NCBI RefSeq assembly: GCF_900111005.1
Contig: NZ_FOFV01000012.1
Location: forward strand, 1-64,000
Direction: 5' to 3'
Length of the DNA stretch: 64,000 bases
Source of the DNA: Lentzea albida
GTDB lineage: Bacteria; Actinomycetota; Actinomycetes; Mycobacteriales; Pseudonocardiaceae
Below the pieces are notes generated by a model. It did not search any database. It was not told the origin of the DNA and worked only from the letters and a program-made list of their open reading frames with translations. Every line of letters begins with the position of its first letter. The stretch's first letter is position 1. Positions 40,723 to 50,744 of the stretch are shown here, piece by piece. The position numbers and the translations under genes were made by a program.

Positions 40723-42185
40723 CGCGCCTGCCCCGCCGAGATCGCGCTGCGCGGCACGGTCTCCTTGAGCACCAGCCGGTCCGCGGCGAAGCACAGGCGG
40801 AAGAAGAGCCGGTCGTCCGTCTGCTCGGTCGACCAGTGGTAGCGGCAGTCGGCGCCCGGCGGCGGGTCGGACAGCATGCGTTCGGGGTCCCCCAGGATCT
40901 GGAACGGTGGCAGGCGCGCCTCGACCTCCGCGCGCGGCGCGTCGAGCCGGATCTCGTCGAAGGTAGCGGGGTCGAGGCTGTTGCCGGCGCCGACGGTGGC
41001 GTAGAGCGCCATCGCGAGCACCGCGACGGAGAGGCCCGCCAGCACGGGGCCTCGGGCCACGCCGGCCAGGTCGCGGCGGGCGGGCCGGGCGACGGTGGCG
41101 GGCCTTGCGTCGTGCGGCAGCTCGGCGACCAGCGCGAACCCGCCGTCGCGCGGCTCGGCGGTGAGCGTGCCGCCCAGCAGCCGGGTGTGTTCGGCCAGGT
41201 CCACCAGCCCGGTGCCGCCACCGGCCGGATCGGGTTCGCGGGTCGCCGGTCCGTTCGCCACGGTGACCTTCGTGCTGGCGTGCAGCCGTTCCACCCGCAC
41301 GCTCACCGGTGCTCCCGGCGCGTGCCTGGCCGCGTTCGTCAGTCCTTCCCGGACGATCCGGTGCACGGCGCGTTCGACGACCTCGGGTGACCGCTCGGCC
41401 GGGGTCCACGACACCTCCATGCCCGCCGCGGCCGCGTGCTCCACGAGCGCGCCGGTGTCGGGCCGCTCGTCCCGGGGCCCCAGCACCCCGATGATCTCCT
41501 GCAGCCGTTCGGTCGCCGCCGCGACTCCGGCTCGCAGTTCACCGGCCGCCGCCCGATGGTGTTCGGGCAGGTCCGGCGACACCTCGAGAGCGGCCGCGCG
41601 CAACGCGATCAGCCCCCACTCGTGGCCGAGCGAGTCGTGCATGTCCCGTGCGATGCGGGTCCGTTCGAGCAGCGCGGCCTGGTCCAGTCCCGCTGACGTG
41701 AGCTCGGCGCGCACCCTGAGGTACCGGCCCAGCAGCCACGGTCCGAGGACCACGACCAGCACGACCAGCACGACCAGGAACCAGTCGTAGACACCGAAGA
41801 CCAGGCCGAACCCTCCCCGCACCGAGCCGTCCGCGAGCATGCTGACCGGCAGCCCCGCCAGCAGCACGGCGACCAGCGGCACGAGCACCGGGTCCGCGAC
41901 CCGCCGGCCCGCGCGGAACCCGAACGCCCCGGCCGCGAGGATCGGCCAGACCCACGGCGGACTCGTCACGGTCGGGGCCAGCACCAGCGCCGGTATCGCC
42001 GCGGCCGCGACGAGCGCGCAGACCGTCCACACCGGAAACCTCGGGAAGAGCACCACCGCGGCGGTCAGCAGGACCAGACCGGCGACCAGCTCGACGGGAT
42101 CACCCACGGCTCCGGGGACCAACGGCACCACCAGGACCACCCACAGCACGGCGTCCGGCCACCGCAGCCCCCAGCCGCACCTCAT
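40719..42185 (-). CDS. Histidine kinase with an extra C-terminal exported domain
   Basis: 488 residues. Five to six N-terminal membrane helices (1-155); HisKA_3 motif ERTRIARDMHDSLGHEW with H183; HATPase_c with REGLTNAARHA and GGGTGLVDLAEHTRLL. Most relatives end there. Here a further membrane helix (about 375-405, GPVLAGLSVAVLAMALYATV) leads to about 85 residues predicted outside, FDEIRLDAPRAEVEARLPPF followed by a CRYHWS segment, with two cysteines. The pattern recalls SmpA/BamE-like modules. A TACGAT box six bases before the ATG suggests a leaderless message. Confidence 0.88.
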   Translation of the reverse strand: MRCGWGLRWPDAVLWVVLVVPLVPGAVGDPVELVAGLVLLTAAVVLFPRFPVWTVCALVAAAAIPALVLAPTVTSPPWVWPILAAGAFGFRAGRRVADPVLVPLVAVLLAGLPVSMLADGSVRGGFGLVFGVYDWFLVVLVVLVVVLGPWLLGRYLRVRAELTSAGLDQAALLERTRIARDMHDSLGHEWGLIALRAAALEVSPDLPEHHRAAAGELRAGVAAATERLQEIIGVLGPRDERPDTGALVEHAAAAGMEVSWTPAERSPEVVERAVHRIVREGLTNAARHAPGAPVSVRVERLHASTKVTVANGPATREPDPAGGGTGLVDLAEHTRLLGGTLTAEPRDGGFALVAELPHDARPATVARPARRDLAGVARGPVLAGLSVAVLAMALYATVGAGNSLDPATFDEIRLDAPRAEVEARLPPFQILGDPERMLSDPPPGADCRYHWSTEQTDDRLFFRLCFAADRLVLKETVPRSAISAGQAR

Positions 42186-42191
42186 CGGTTC

Positions 42192-42197
42192 ATCGTA
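42192..42197 (-). promoter_or_regulatory. -10 box of a probable leaderless promoter
   Basis: Minus-strand TACGAT, six bases before the kinase ATG (42185). Confidence 0.45.
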
Positions 42198-42207
42198 GAA
42201 GAACTGC

Positions 42208-43164
42208 TCAGGAGCGAGCGTCCGCCGGGCGCGCGCGTGACGGCACCAGCCGCGGCACCACCCGCACGAAGACGACCATGCCGACCACCTCGACCAGCGT
42301 CTGCGCGACCACGACGACCGCGGCGACGTCGTCGAGCGCCAGCGCCAGCGGCAGCACGACCAGCGAGTTGCGGGTGCCCCCGGTGAACACGACCGCACGA
42401 GCGTCCGGCACGCCGAGGCGGAACAACCTGGCGACCGCGAGCCCGCCGAACGCCATCACCACGAGGAACGCCACGTAGAACGGCACCACCCGCACGACCT
42501 GCGGCAGGTCTCCACCGAGCTTCGGCACCTGCGACGCCACCACGGTGAACAGCGTCACCGCCATCAACGGCACCATCGACGTGCTGATCGCGCCGATCAA
42601 CCGGCCCGCCCACACCTGGGTGAGCCACGCCAGCGCCAGCGGAACCGCGATCAGCACGACGAAGGCCTCGACGAACGGACCGGGCTCGATCACGGCCAGG
42701 TCGTCACCGAGGAAGAGCAGCAGATAGCCAGGCAACAACACCATCTGCGCGAGGAGCAGCAACGGCGTGGCGGCGAGCAACCGCTGGTTGGCGGCACCCG
42801 CCAGTCCGCTGAACACGATCACGTAGTCGACGCACGGCGTGAGGAGCACCAACAGCACGCCCATCCGCACGGCCTGATCCGCGGGCAAGAACGCGAACAT
42901 CGCGGCCACCACCAACGGCACCACGGCGAAGTTCACGACGAGCGCGGCCGCGAGGAACCGGCCCGAGCGCAGCGACCGCCCCAGCTCGGCCACCGGGACC
43001 TGCAGGAACGTCACGTACAGCAGGACCGCCAGTACGGGGTTGATGAGGTGTTCGAGCGCCGGTCCCGCCGCCGGCGCCGACCACCCGGCCACACCGCCTG
43101 CCGCCAGCGCGCCGAGGTACACGGCGACCTGGTGACGTTCCACCCCCGCGACGAAGCCCGGCAC
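42208..43164 (-). CDS. ACR3/bile-acid-symporter-like transporter
   Basis: 318 residues, about ten membrane helices. The TPCVDYVIVFSGLAGAANQ segment resembles the TPCxxxV motif with the functional cysteine of ACR3 arsenite permeases, and FTGGTRNSLVVLPLALAL the second conserved block. It is shorter than ACR3 (about 350-400), and no arsR or arsC is adjacent, so arsenic specificity is uncertain; the wider bile acid:sodium symporter superfamily is the safe call. GTG start with GGAGG upstream. Confidence 0.8.
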   Translation of the reverse strand: MPGFVAGVERHQVAVYLGALAAGGVAGWSAPAAGPALEHLINPVLAVLLYVTFLQVPVAELGRSLRSGRFLAAALVVNFAVVPLVVAAMFAFLPADQAVRMGVLLVLLTPCVDYVIVFSGLAGAANQRLLAATPLLLLAQMVLLPGYLLLFLGDDLAVIEPGPFVEAFVVLIAVPLALAWLTQVWAGRLIGAISTSMVPLMAVTLFTVVASQVPKLGGDLPQVVRVVPFYVAFLVVMAFGGLAVARLFRLGVPDARAVVFTGGTRNSLVVLPLALALDDVAAVVVVAQTLVEVVGMVVFVRVVPRLVPSRARPADARS

Positions 43165-43201
43165 GACACCCTCCCGATCGGACGATCAGGACGCTATCCC
43201 C

Positions 43202-43510
43202 TCACCTCGTCGCCAGCGCGTCCAGCACCTCGGCCCGCGACCGCGGCACCGAGATCGCGAGGCTCAGCGCTCCACCGGTCGCCGTCAGCTCGAACGTGAA
43301 GAACGAGCAGCAGCCCGTCTCCCGCACCGCCAGGTCCGCCGCGCGTGCCGCGACCTCCGGCCGCGGCTCCAGTTCCAGCACCAGCCGCGTGTGCTCCGGG
43401 CGGTGGCGCACCGCGCCGGCGAGCAGGTCGTCGAACTCCGCCACGCGGAACGGCCTGTCCGCCGTCGGCAGGGTGCACGCGTCCGGCACCCACGCTTCTG
43501 CGTCGTCCAT
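43202..43510 (-). CDS. Small hypothetical protein with a CC motif
   Basis: 102 residues. The central helix RPEVAARAADLAVRETGCCSFFTFEL carries a vicinal cysteine pair, with one more cysteine in PDACTLPT near the N-terminus. Strand-rich C-terminus ending VPRSRAEVLDAL. No family function known to me. The cysteine pair and the position 37 bp upstream of the ACR3-like gene suggest thiol or metalloid binding; that is inference. Confidence 0.6.
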   Translation of the reverse strand: MDDAEAWVPDACTLPTADRPFRVAEFDDLLAGAVRHRPEHTRLVLELEPRPEVAARAADLAVRETGCCSFFTFELTATGGALSLAISVPRSRAEVLDALATR

Positions 43511-43530
43511 GCCACGACCGCAGGACACCG

Positions 43531-44399
43531 TCAGGGCCGGAAGAAGTCCCCCAACGCGGCCGCCACCTCGTCCGGCCGTTCCTCCGGCAGGTAGTGGTCG
43601 CAGTCCAACGCCTCGCCGCGCACGTCCCGCGCGTACTCCCGCCACACCTCCAGCACGTCGTAGTGGCGGCCGACGAAGCCGTGTTCGCCCCACAACGCGA
43701 GCAGCGGCGCCTCGACCACGCCACCCGCGGCGTCGTGTTCGAGGTCGATGCCGGCGGCGGCGCGGTAGTCGGAGCAGGACGCGGCGATCGCGGCGGGGTC
43801 GGAGAAGCAGCGGACGTACTCCTCGACGGCCGCCGGGTCGAAGGCGGCGCCGCCGTGGTGCCGGGCGTTCATGCGGGTGGTGATCCAGAACCTCGGATCG
43901 GCGCCGATGAGGTGCTCGGGGATGCCGTTGCCCGCGGCCAGGAAGAACCAGTGGAAGTAGCCGAGGCCGAAGTCCTTGTCCGCGTGCTCGAAGGTGTGGC
44001 GGGTGGGCACGATGTCGAGCACCGCCAGCGCGGTCACGGCCTCGGGCGCGTCCAGGGCCAGGCGGTGGGCGACCCGGCCGCCGCGGTCGTGGCCCGCGAC
44101 GCCGAACCGGTCGAAGCCCAGCGCGTTCATGACCAGCAGCTGGTCGCGGGCCATCCGGCGCTTCGAGTACTCGTGGTCTCCCGGGCCGGGGGCGGGCTTG
44201 TCGCTGTCGCCGTAGCCGCGCAGGTCGGTGAGCACGACCGTGTGGTCCGCCGTGAGCCGCGGGGCGACGCGGTGCCAGATCACGTGGGTCTGCGGGTAGC
44301 CGTGCAGGAGCAGCAGCGGCGGCCCGTCGCCCGCGATCGCGCACCGGATGCGCACGCCGTCCGCGTCGACCGTGCGGTAGGAGAACGGCAGCGGGACGC

Positions 44400-44403
<4 letters not shown>
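43531..44403 (-). CDS. Haloacetate dehalogenase/epoxide hydrolase-type alpha/beta hydrolase
   Basis: 290 residues. LLLLHGYPQTHVIWHRVAP oxyanion region, LTDLRGYGDSDKP, nucleophile elbow VAGHDRGGRVAHRLALD with D106, LDIVPTRHTFEHADK and YFHWFFLA with the His-Trp pair, LLALWGEHGFVGRHYDVLEV, and DCDHYLPEERPDE with the histidine. The HDRGGR, FHWFF and late WGEHG segments match fluoroacetate dehalogenases better than plain epoxide hydrolases. The GTG start overlaps the stop of the dehydrogenase gene, so the two are coupled; a shared pathway for a small hydroxy- or halo-acid is possible. Confidence 0.82.
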
Positions 44404-45452
<1,049 letters not shown>

Positions 45453-45509
45453 GACCCCGATGACACCACCGGCCGCACACCGCCGTCCAAGACCAGGCTC
45501 CACCCAGCG

Positions 45510-46390
45510 TTAGAGGCTCAGGCTATGAGCGACGTGCAGGAACGCACTCGCCGCCGGCGTCAGCTCACCGTGCCCCGTGACCAGGGCCAGGTGCAGGTGG
45601 CGGGCGGGTTCGAGGTCCAGCACGAGCGCACCGGCCTGGCGCGCGAGCGGCGCCCACGAGTCGGCGAGCACGGCCACCCCGACACCGCCGAGCACCAGCG
45701 GCAGGATGGCCTCCCGGTGCTCGGTCTCCACGACCTCGGTCAGCTCCACCCCGGACGCCCGGATCTCGTCGACCACCCGCCGCATCCCGGTGCCGGGCTG
45801 CCCGACGATCAACCGCTGCCCGGCCAGGTCCTCGTGCCGCACCACGGTTCCCGCCGCGAACGGCCCGCCCGCCGGGCAGACCAGCACGAACCGCTGCCGC
45901 CCGAACTGCCACACCCGCACCCGCGCGTCCCGCAACGGCTCCGGAGCCCCGAGCAGCCCCAGCTCGGTCCGTCCACTCCGGACGGCGTCGACGACGTCCT
46001 CGGCCGTCGAGGCGGCCCCACCGCCACCGACAGCCCAGGATGCTCCTCCGTGACGGCCTGGACGATCCGGGCCAGCGGCTCCACCGCCTGCGACGGCATG
46101 GCCGCGATCTCGACCCGCCCGACCCGCAGCCCGGCGACCTCGTCGACACTGGCCCGCGCCGTGGCGAGCACCCGCACCACCTGCCGGGCGGGCCCGATCA
46201 ACGCCTCACCGGCGTCCGCCAGCACCAACCGCCGCCCGACCCGGCGGAACAGGTCGACGCCGAGGTCGCGTTCGAGGGCCCGGATCGCCTGGGACAGGGA
46301 GGGCTGCGCGACGTGCAGGACGGCGGCCGCCTTGTTCACGCTGCCGTGGTCCACGACGGCGAGGAAGTAGCGCAACTGCCGGACGTCCAT
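45510..46390 (-). pseudogene. LysR-family regulator, frameshifted
   Basis: The N-terminal LysR HTH (MDVRQLRYFLAVVDHGSVNK, VAQPSLSQAIRALERDLG) and first part of the effector domain read in one frame to LSVAVG. The remainder (AASTAEDVVDAVRSGRTELG onward to the stop at 45510) continues in another frame. The shift maps to a run of four C at 46016-46019 (four G on the coding strand); one more base would restore 293 residues. Either a recent loss or a homopolymer sequencing error. Lies 57 bp upstream of the tartrate-dehydrogenase-like gene and was presumably its regulator. Confidence 0.85.
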
Positions 46391-46397
46391 CCTGCGC

Positions 46398-46403
46398 AGG
46401 CTA
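46398..46403 (-). promoter_or_regulatory. -10 box of a probable leaderless promoter
   Basis: Minus-strand TAGCCT, seven bases before the LysR ATG (46390); the TAG is also the stop of the upstream small gene. Confidence 0.35.
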
Positions 46404-46724
46404 GCGGGCGACGTCCATCCGGACGAACCCCGCGACGCGCAGCGCCTTCACCCCCAGAGCCGCGCACGCCTCCGCCTCCCCCACCACGCGCGGCGCCGTC
46501 AGGTCGACGTCCTCGCCGTCGACCGCGAGCTGCGCGCGCCCGGCCGCCACCACGTTGCGCACCCAGTCCGAGCCGGGCCCGCGCACCAGGTAGCCGCCCT
46601 CGACCGGGTGCGCTCCCACCGGGGTGCGGTAGGGCATTCCCGAGCTGCGGCCGACGTGGGTGAGCACGGCCCGCGTGCCGGCCACGCGTCCGTGGATGCG
46701 GCCCCACCACCTGGGCATCGGCAT
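46401..46724 (-). CDS. Short deazaflavin-dependent nitroreductase-like protein
   Basis: 107 residues. LTHVGRSSGMPYRTPVGAHP and GYLVRGPGSDWVRNVVAAG are the hallmark segments of the F420-dependent Ddn/DUF385 family, here without the longer N-terminal part of Ddn. It may bind F420 or a fatty acid. Start at 46724 with GGAGGCC upstream. Confidence 0.75.
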   Translation of the reverse strand: MPMPRWWGRIHGRVAGTRAVLTHVGRSSGMPYRTPVGAHPVEGGYLVRGPGSDWVRNVVAAGRAQLAVDGEDVDLTAPRVVGEAEACAALGVKALRVAGFVRMDVAR

Positions 46725-46775
46725 GTCGGCCTCCTCTCCTCGTCCAAGACGCCGTCGACGGGCGATCCGTTGAAG

Positions 46776-46781
46776 TAGCGT
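46776..46781 (+). promoter_or_regulatory. -10 box of a probable leaderless promoter
   Basis: TAGCGT, six bases, then the GTG at 46788. Confidence 0.4.
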
Positions 46782-46787
46782 GCGCGC

Positions 46788-47315
46788 GTGGAGATCACCG
46801 ACGACCGCGCCTTCCCCGCCGCGCTGGCCGCTTTGAGCGGCATCGACTTCCCGTGGAGCGAGGACCCCGCGCAGGGCAGCATCGACTACGAGCCGTACCA
46901 GGAGTTCGACTCCGCCGAGGAGACGACCGACTGGATCCGGTCCTGGACCGGGAACAAGGAGCTGGACGGTGCCGCGTTCCGGCCGTTCGGGCAGGACGGC
47001 ACCGGTGGGCTCGCGGTGCTGTGGCTGGTGCGCGAGGGGCCGCTGACCGCTCAGCCCGTCGTGTTCCTCGGGTCGGAGGGCGAGGTCGGGCCGGTGGCGA
47101 CGAACCTCGGTGAGTTCCTCTGGTTGCTCGCGGGTGGGGTGGGGCCGCAGGAGGCCGTCGAGTTCGGGTCCGACAGCGGGGTGCCGCACGCGGAACTGCG
47201 CGCGGTCGCGGAGAAGTACTCCGGGACCGCACCGCGCACGCCCGCCGAGGTGCTGGCCGCGGCGCGGGCGGAGTTCCCCGACTTCGAGGAGACTGTCCAG
47301 TCCTGGTGCCGTTAG
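46788..47315 (+). CDS. SUKH/SMI1-KNR4-like hypothetical protein
   Basis: 175 residues. Features seen: an acidic GIDFPWSEDPAQGSIDYEPY region, FRPFGQDGTGGLAVLWLVRE, PVVFLGSEGEVGPVATNLGEFLWLLAGG and a C-terminal segment rich in Glu/Ala. The FLGSEGE and NLGEFLWLLA segments resemble SMI1/KNR4 (SUKH) proteins, some of which are toxin immunity proteins; no toxin gene is adjacent. Function unassigned. Confidence 0.65.
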   Translation: MEITDDRAFPAALAALSGIDFPWSEDPAQGSIDYEPYQEFDSAEETTDWIRSWTGNKELDGAAFRPFGQDGTGGLAVLWLVREGPLTAQPVVFLGSEGEVGPVATNLGEFLWLLAGGVGPQEAVEFGSDSGVPHAELRAVAEKYSGTAPRTPAEVLAAARAEFPDFEETVQSWCR

Positions 47316-47321
47316 GGACGT

Positions 47322-47353
47322 GCGGGGAACCGGAACCAGGACCGGTTCCCCGC
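47322..47353 (+). terminator. Terminator hairpin
   Basis: GCGGGGAACCGG (47322-47333) pairs perfectly with CCGGTTCCCCGC (47342-47353) over an 8-base loop, 7 bp after the stop of the SUKH-like gene. Confidence 0.8.
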
Positions 47354-47445
47354 TGGTCTACACCACTTTGCGCACGAGGGTTACGCTCGACGAACCCTGT
47401 TGTGCCGCAAGGTAAACAGGACCTCAGTCACCGGAGGTCTGCCCT

Positions 47446-49668
47446 GTGAGAAAGTTCCTCGCGGCCGCACTTCTGCTCAGTGCCGCCGTCATCCCGACTC
47501 CCGCGGCCGCCGCGGCCGACCCGATCTACAAGGACCCGGCGCAGCCCGTCGCGGCCCGCGTCGCCGACCTGCTCGGCCGCATGTCGCTCGACGAGAAGGT
47601 CGGGCAGATGACGCAGGCGGAGCGCAACGCGGTGAGCAACGCCGACCTGACGAACTTCCGGATCGGGTCGCTGCTGTCCGGCGGTGGTTCCGCGCCGTCG
47701 CCGAACAACGCCACGTCGTGGGCGAACATGTACGACGACTTCCAGCGCGCGGCTCTGGCCACCCCGCTGGGAATTCCCATGATCTACGGCGTGGACGCCG
47801 TGCACGGCCACAACAACGTCGTCGGCGCCACGATCTTCCCGCACAACATCGGCCTGGGCGCGACGCGTGATCCCGCTCTGGTGCAACGGATCGGGCGCGC
47901 CACGGCCGAGGAGGTGTCGGGCACCGGCATCGACTGGGACTTCGCGCCGTGCCTCTGCGTCGCGCGCAACGACCGGTGGGGCCGCACCTACGAGTCGTTC
48001 GGCGAGACGCCGCAGGACGCGACGTCGATGACGACGATGATCGCCGGCCTGCAGGGCGCGAAGCTCTCGGACCCCGGTTCGGTGCTCGCGACGGCCAAGC
48101 ACTGGATCGGCGACGGCGGCACGACCGGCGGCACCGACCAGGGCAACACGCAGGTCAGCGAGGCCGAGCTGCGGGCAACGCACCTGCCGCCGTTCCGCGA
48201 GGCCGTCGCCCGCGGCGTCGGTTCGGTGATGATCACCTACAGCAGCTGGAACGGCACGAAGCTGCACGGCCACAAGTACCTCATCACCGACGTGCTGAAG
48301 AACGAGCTCGGCTTCGGCGGCCTCGTCGTGTCGGACTGGAACGCGATCGACCAGATCGACGGCCAGCCCGGCTTCACCCCCGCCGAGGTGCGCGACTCGA
48401 TCAACGCGGGCCTGGACATGATCATGGTGCCGTCCGCGTGGCGCACCTTCATCACGTACCTCAAGCAGGAGGTGCAGGCGGGCCGCGTGCCGATGTCGCG
48501 CATCGACGACGCCAACCGCCGCATCCTCACCAAGAAGTTCGAGCTGGGCCTGTTCGAGAAGCCGCTCACCGACCGCGCCTACACCCCGACGGTCGGCAAC
48601 GCCGCTCACCGCGCACTGGCCCGCGAGGCCGTCCGCAAGTCGCAGGTGCTGCTCAAGAACCAGAACGGCGTCCTCCCCCTGCCGAAGACCGCGTCGAAGA
48701 TCTTCGTCGCGGGCAAGAGCGCCGACAACATCGGCTACCAGAGCGGCGGCTGGACGATCTCCTGGCAGGGCGGCAGCGGGCCGGTCACGCCGGGGACCAC
48801 TGTGCTGCAGGGCATCCGCTCGGCCGTCTCGTCGTCCACCACGGTGACGTACAACCGCAACGGCACCGGGATCGACGGCACCTACAACGCCGCGATCGCC
48901 GTCATCGGTGAGACCCCGTACACCGAGGGCGCGGGTGACCGGCCGGGGAGCCTGGGCCTCGACGCCGAGGACGTCGCGACCCTGAACACGCTGCGCGCCA
49001 CCGGTGTCCCGGTCGTCGTGGTGCTCGTCTCCGGCCGCCCGCTGGACATCGCCGCGCAACTGCCGCAGTGGCACGCCCTCGTGGCGGCCTGGCTGCCCGG
49101 CACCGAGGGCAACGGCGTGGCGGACGTCCTGTTCGGCGACCACAAACCGACCGGCACGCTGCCGTTCACGTGGATGCAGAGCGCCTCGCAACAGCCGATC
49201 AACGTCGGCGACGGCAAGACACCGCTCTTCCCGCACGGCTTCGGCGCGCAGTTCCCCACCACGCAGAACCCCTACAACATCATCGGCGCCTCGTACTACG
49301 ACGACCAGCGCGGCACCCAGGTCGAGCGCTGCACGGACTCGGGCTGCGGCCAGAACGTCGGCTACCTGACGCCGGGCGACTACGTGGCCTACGCGGACGT
49401 CGACTTCGGCGCCACCCCGCCGACCTCCGTGACCACGCGTCTCGCCTCCGGCTCCACGGCCGGCGGCACCCTGCAGTTCCGCCTCGACAGCCCGACCGGC
49501 CCGCTGGTCGCGACCGTCTCCGCGGCGAGCACGGGTGGCTGGCAGACGTGGACGAGCCGCACGGCCGCGGCCTCGGGCGCGACCGGGGTGCACCGGTTGT
49601 ACCTGGTGGCGACCGGGGGCACCGGAGGCGACCTGGCCAACGTGAACTGGTTCCAGTTCGCCCGCTAG
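47446..49668 (+). CDS. Secreted GH3 beta-glucosidase with C-terminal CBM6
   Basis: 740 residues. Signal peptide (RKFLAAALLLSAAVIPTPAA). GH3 N-terminal barrel: RMSLDEKVGQMTQAE, IPMIYGVDAVHGHNNVVGA, FAPCLCVARNDRWGRTYESF, KHWIGDGGTTGGTDQGNT; nucleophile D297 in GGLVVSDWNAID. GH3 C-terminal domain: VLLKNQNGVLPLP, WLPGTEGNGVADVLFG, GTLPFTW. A carbohydrate-binding module of CBM6 type follows (PGDYVAYADVDFG, GGWQTWTSRTAAASG, NVNWFQF). Likely hydrolyses beta-glucans or cello-oligosaccharides outside the cell. GTG start with GGAGG nine bases upstream. GGGTT (47378-47382) and AACCC (47393-47397) upstream could be an operator. Confidence 0.93.
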   Translation: MRKFLAAALLLSAAVIPTPAAAAADPIYKDPAQPVAARVADLLGRMSLDEKVGQMTQAERNAVSNADLTNFRIGSLLSGGGSAPSPNNATSWANMYDDFQRAALATPLGIPMIYGVDAVHGHNNVVGATIFPHNIGLGATRDPALVQRIGRATAEEVSGTGIDWDFAPCLCVARNDRWGRTYESFGETPQDATSMTTMIAGLQGAKLSDPGSVLATAKHWIGDGGTTGGTDQGNTQVSEAELRATHLPPFREAVARGVGSVMITYSSWNGTKLHGHKYLITDVLKNELGFGGLVVSDWNAIDQIDGQPGFTPAEVRDSINAGLDMIMVPSAWRTFITYLKQEVQAGRVPMSRIDDANRRILTKKFELGLFEKPLTDRAYTPTVGNAAHRALAREAVRKSQVLLKNQNGVLPLPKTASKIFVAGKSADNIGYQSGGWTISWQGGSGPVTPGTTVLQGIRSAVSSSTTVTYNRNGTGIDGTYNAAIAVIGETPYTEGAGDRPGSLGLDAEDVATLNTLRATGVPVVVVLVSGRPLDIAAQLPQWHALVAAWLPGTEGNGVADVLFGDHKPTGTLPFTWMQSASQQPINVGDGKTPLFPHGFGAQFPTTQNPYNIIGASYYDDQRGTQVERCTDSGCGQNVGYLTPGDYVAYADVDFGATPPTSVTTRLASGSTAGGTLQFRLDSPTGPLVATVSAASTGGWQTWTSRTAAASGATGVHRLYLVATGGTGGDLANVNWFQFAR

Positions 49669-50744
49669 TGCTGCGGCTGGACGGGGTTCCGGACGGGAGC
49701 CCCGTCCAGCCGGCTCTGCCCGACCCGCACGGCGCACCAGCCGAGGAACGCGAGCCCCAGCCAGACGTAGGTGTTGCCGACGACGTGCTGCCACCACGTC
49801 CACGCGAGCTCGCGGTCGCCTGCCGTCGGCAACAACCAGTGCGGCCCCACCGCGAACACCATCACGACGGCGATCCTCACGCGGCCGCGCAGCAACACCA
49901 ACGCCGGCGCGATCCACACCCAGTGGTGCGACCAGGACACCGGCGAGATCAGCAACCCGGCCGCCGCCGTCGCCACGAGGGCCGTGAGGTCGTCGCGCAG
50001 CCGGGGCAGCACCACGACCGTCAGCGCCAGCACCGCCACCGCCGCGACGATCCAGGTGGACTCCGGTGCGCCGAGCCGGGAGAACAGGCCGCGCAACGAC
50101 TGGTTCGCGCTGTAGGCGACACCGCCGACGCGGTCCGGGTCGAGCATCGCGTGCAACCAGAACTGCTTCGCCTGGCCGGGTGCCAGCGCGGCACACGCCA
50201 CGAACGTCGCGACGGCGGTGAGGGCGGGCTTCCAGCGCTTGCGGCACAGGAAGAACAGCACGAAGACCGCCGGGGTCAGCTTGATCGCGGCGGCCAGGCC
50301 GACGAGCGCTCCCCGCGGCCAGGGCGTGCGCGGCAGCAGGCAGTCGGCGGCGACCAGGCCGAGCAGGACCAGGTTGACCTGGCCGAGGTCGAGGGTGACG
50401 CGCAGGGGTTCGAGCAGCAGGCACAGCGCGATCACGCCGAACCCCGCCCAGGTGCGGGCGGCCGCCGTGAAGAGGCCGATGCCCAGTGCGGTGAACAGCA
50501 GCGCCGCGGCGGCCAGGGGAAGCGGTGTCAGGGCGCTGAACAGCATCGCCGCGAAGGGCGGGTAGGTGAACGGCAACCCGCCCGGCGCGTGGAAGTACGC
50601 GGTGTACAGGCCGGTGCTCGCGAGCCACGCCTCGCCGCCCGCGAGGTAGACCCTCAGGTCCAGGACACCGCTGCCGAGGCTGCGCACGAGGACCCACACG
50701 AGCAGGCCGCCGGAGATCGCGGCCCAGAACCTCCGGGCGTTCAC
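49665..50744 (-). CDS. GT87-type (DUF2029) polyprenyl-phosphomannose-dependent mannosyltransferase-like protein
   Basis: 359 residues, about nine to ten membrane helices. DLRVYLAGGEAWLASTGLYT near the N-terminus carries the aspartate typical of GT87 proteins; GLPFTYPPFAAMLFSAL, LDLGQVNLVLLGLVAADCLL, GLAAAIKLTPAVFVLFFL and SPVSWSHHWVWIAPALVLL are strongly conserved blocks. Family members add mannose from a polyprenyl carrier to envelope glycans. The stop codon shares CTAG with the stop of the convergent glucosidase. The GTG start overlaps the VanZ-like stop. Confidence 0.88.
   Translation of the reverse strand: MNARRFWAAISGGLLVWVLVRSLGSGVLDLRVYLAGGEAWLASTGLYTAYFHAPGGLPFTYPPFAAMLFSALTPLPLAAAALLFTALGIGLFTAAARTWAGFGVIALCLLLEPLRVTLDLGQVNLVLLGLVAADCLLPRTPWPRGALVGLAAAIKLTPAVFVLFFLCRKRWKPALTAVATFVACAALAPGQAKQFWLHAMLDPDRVGGVAYSANQSLRGLFSRLGAPESTWIVAAVAVLALTVVVLPRLRDDLTALVATAAAGLLISPVSWSHHWVWIAPALVLLRGRVRIAVVMVFAVGPHWLLPTAGDRELAWTWWQHVVGNTYVWLGLAFLGWCAVRVGQSRLDGAPVRNPVQPQH

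Noticed and set aside
47428..50697. Long minus-strand frame opposite the GH3 glucosidase
   Set aside because: Composition is of antisense type and no domain is seen; the plus-strand glucosidase is unmistakable.
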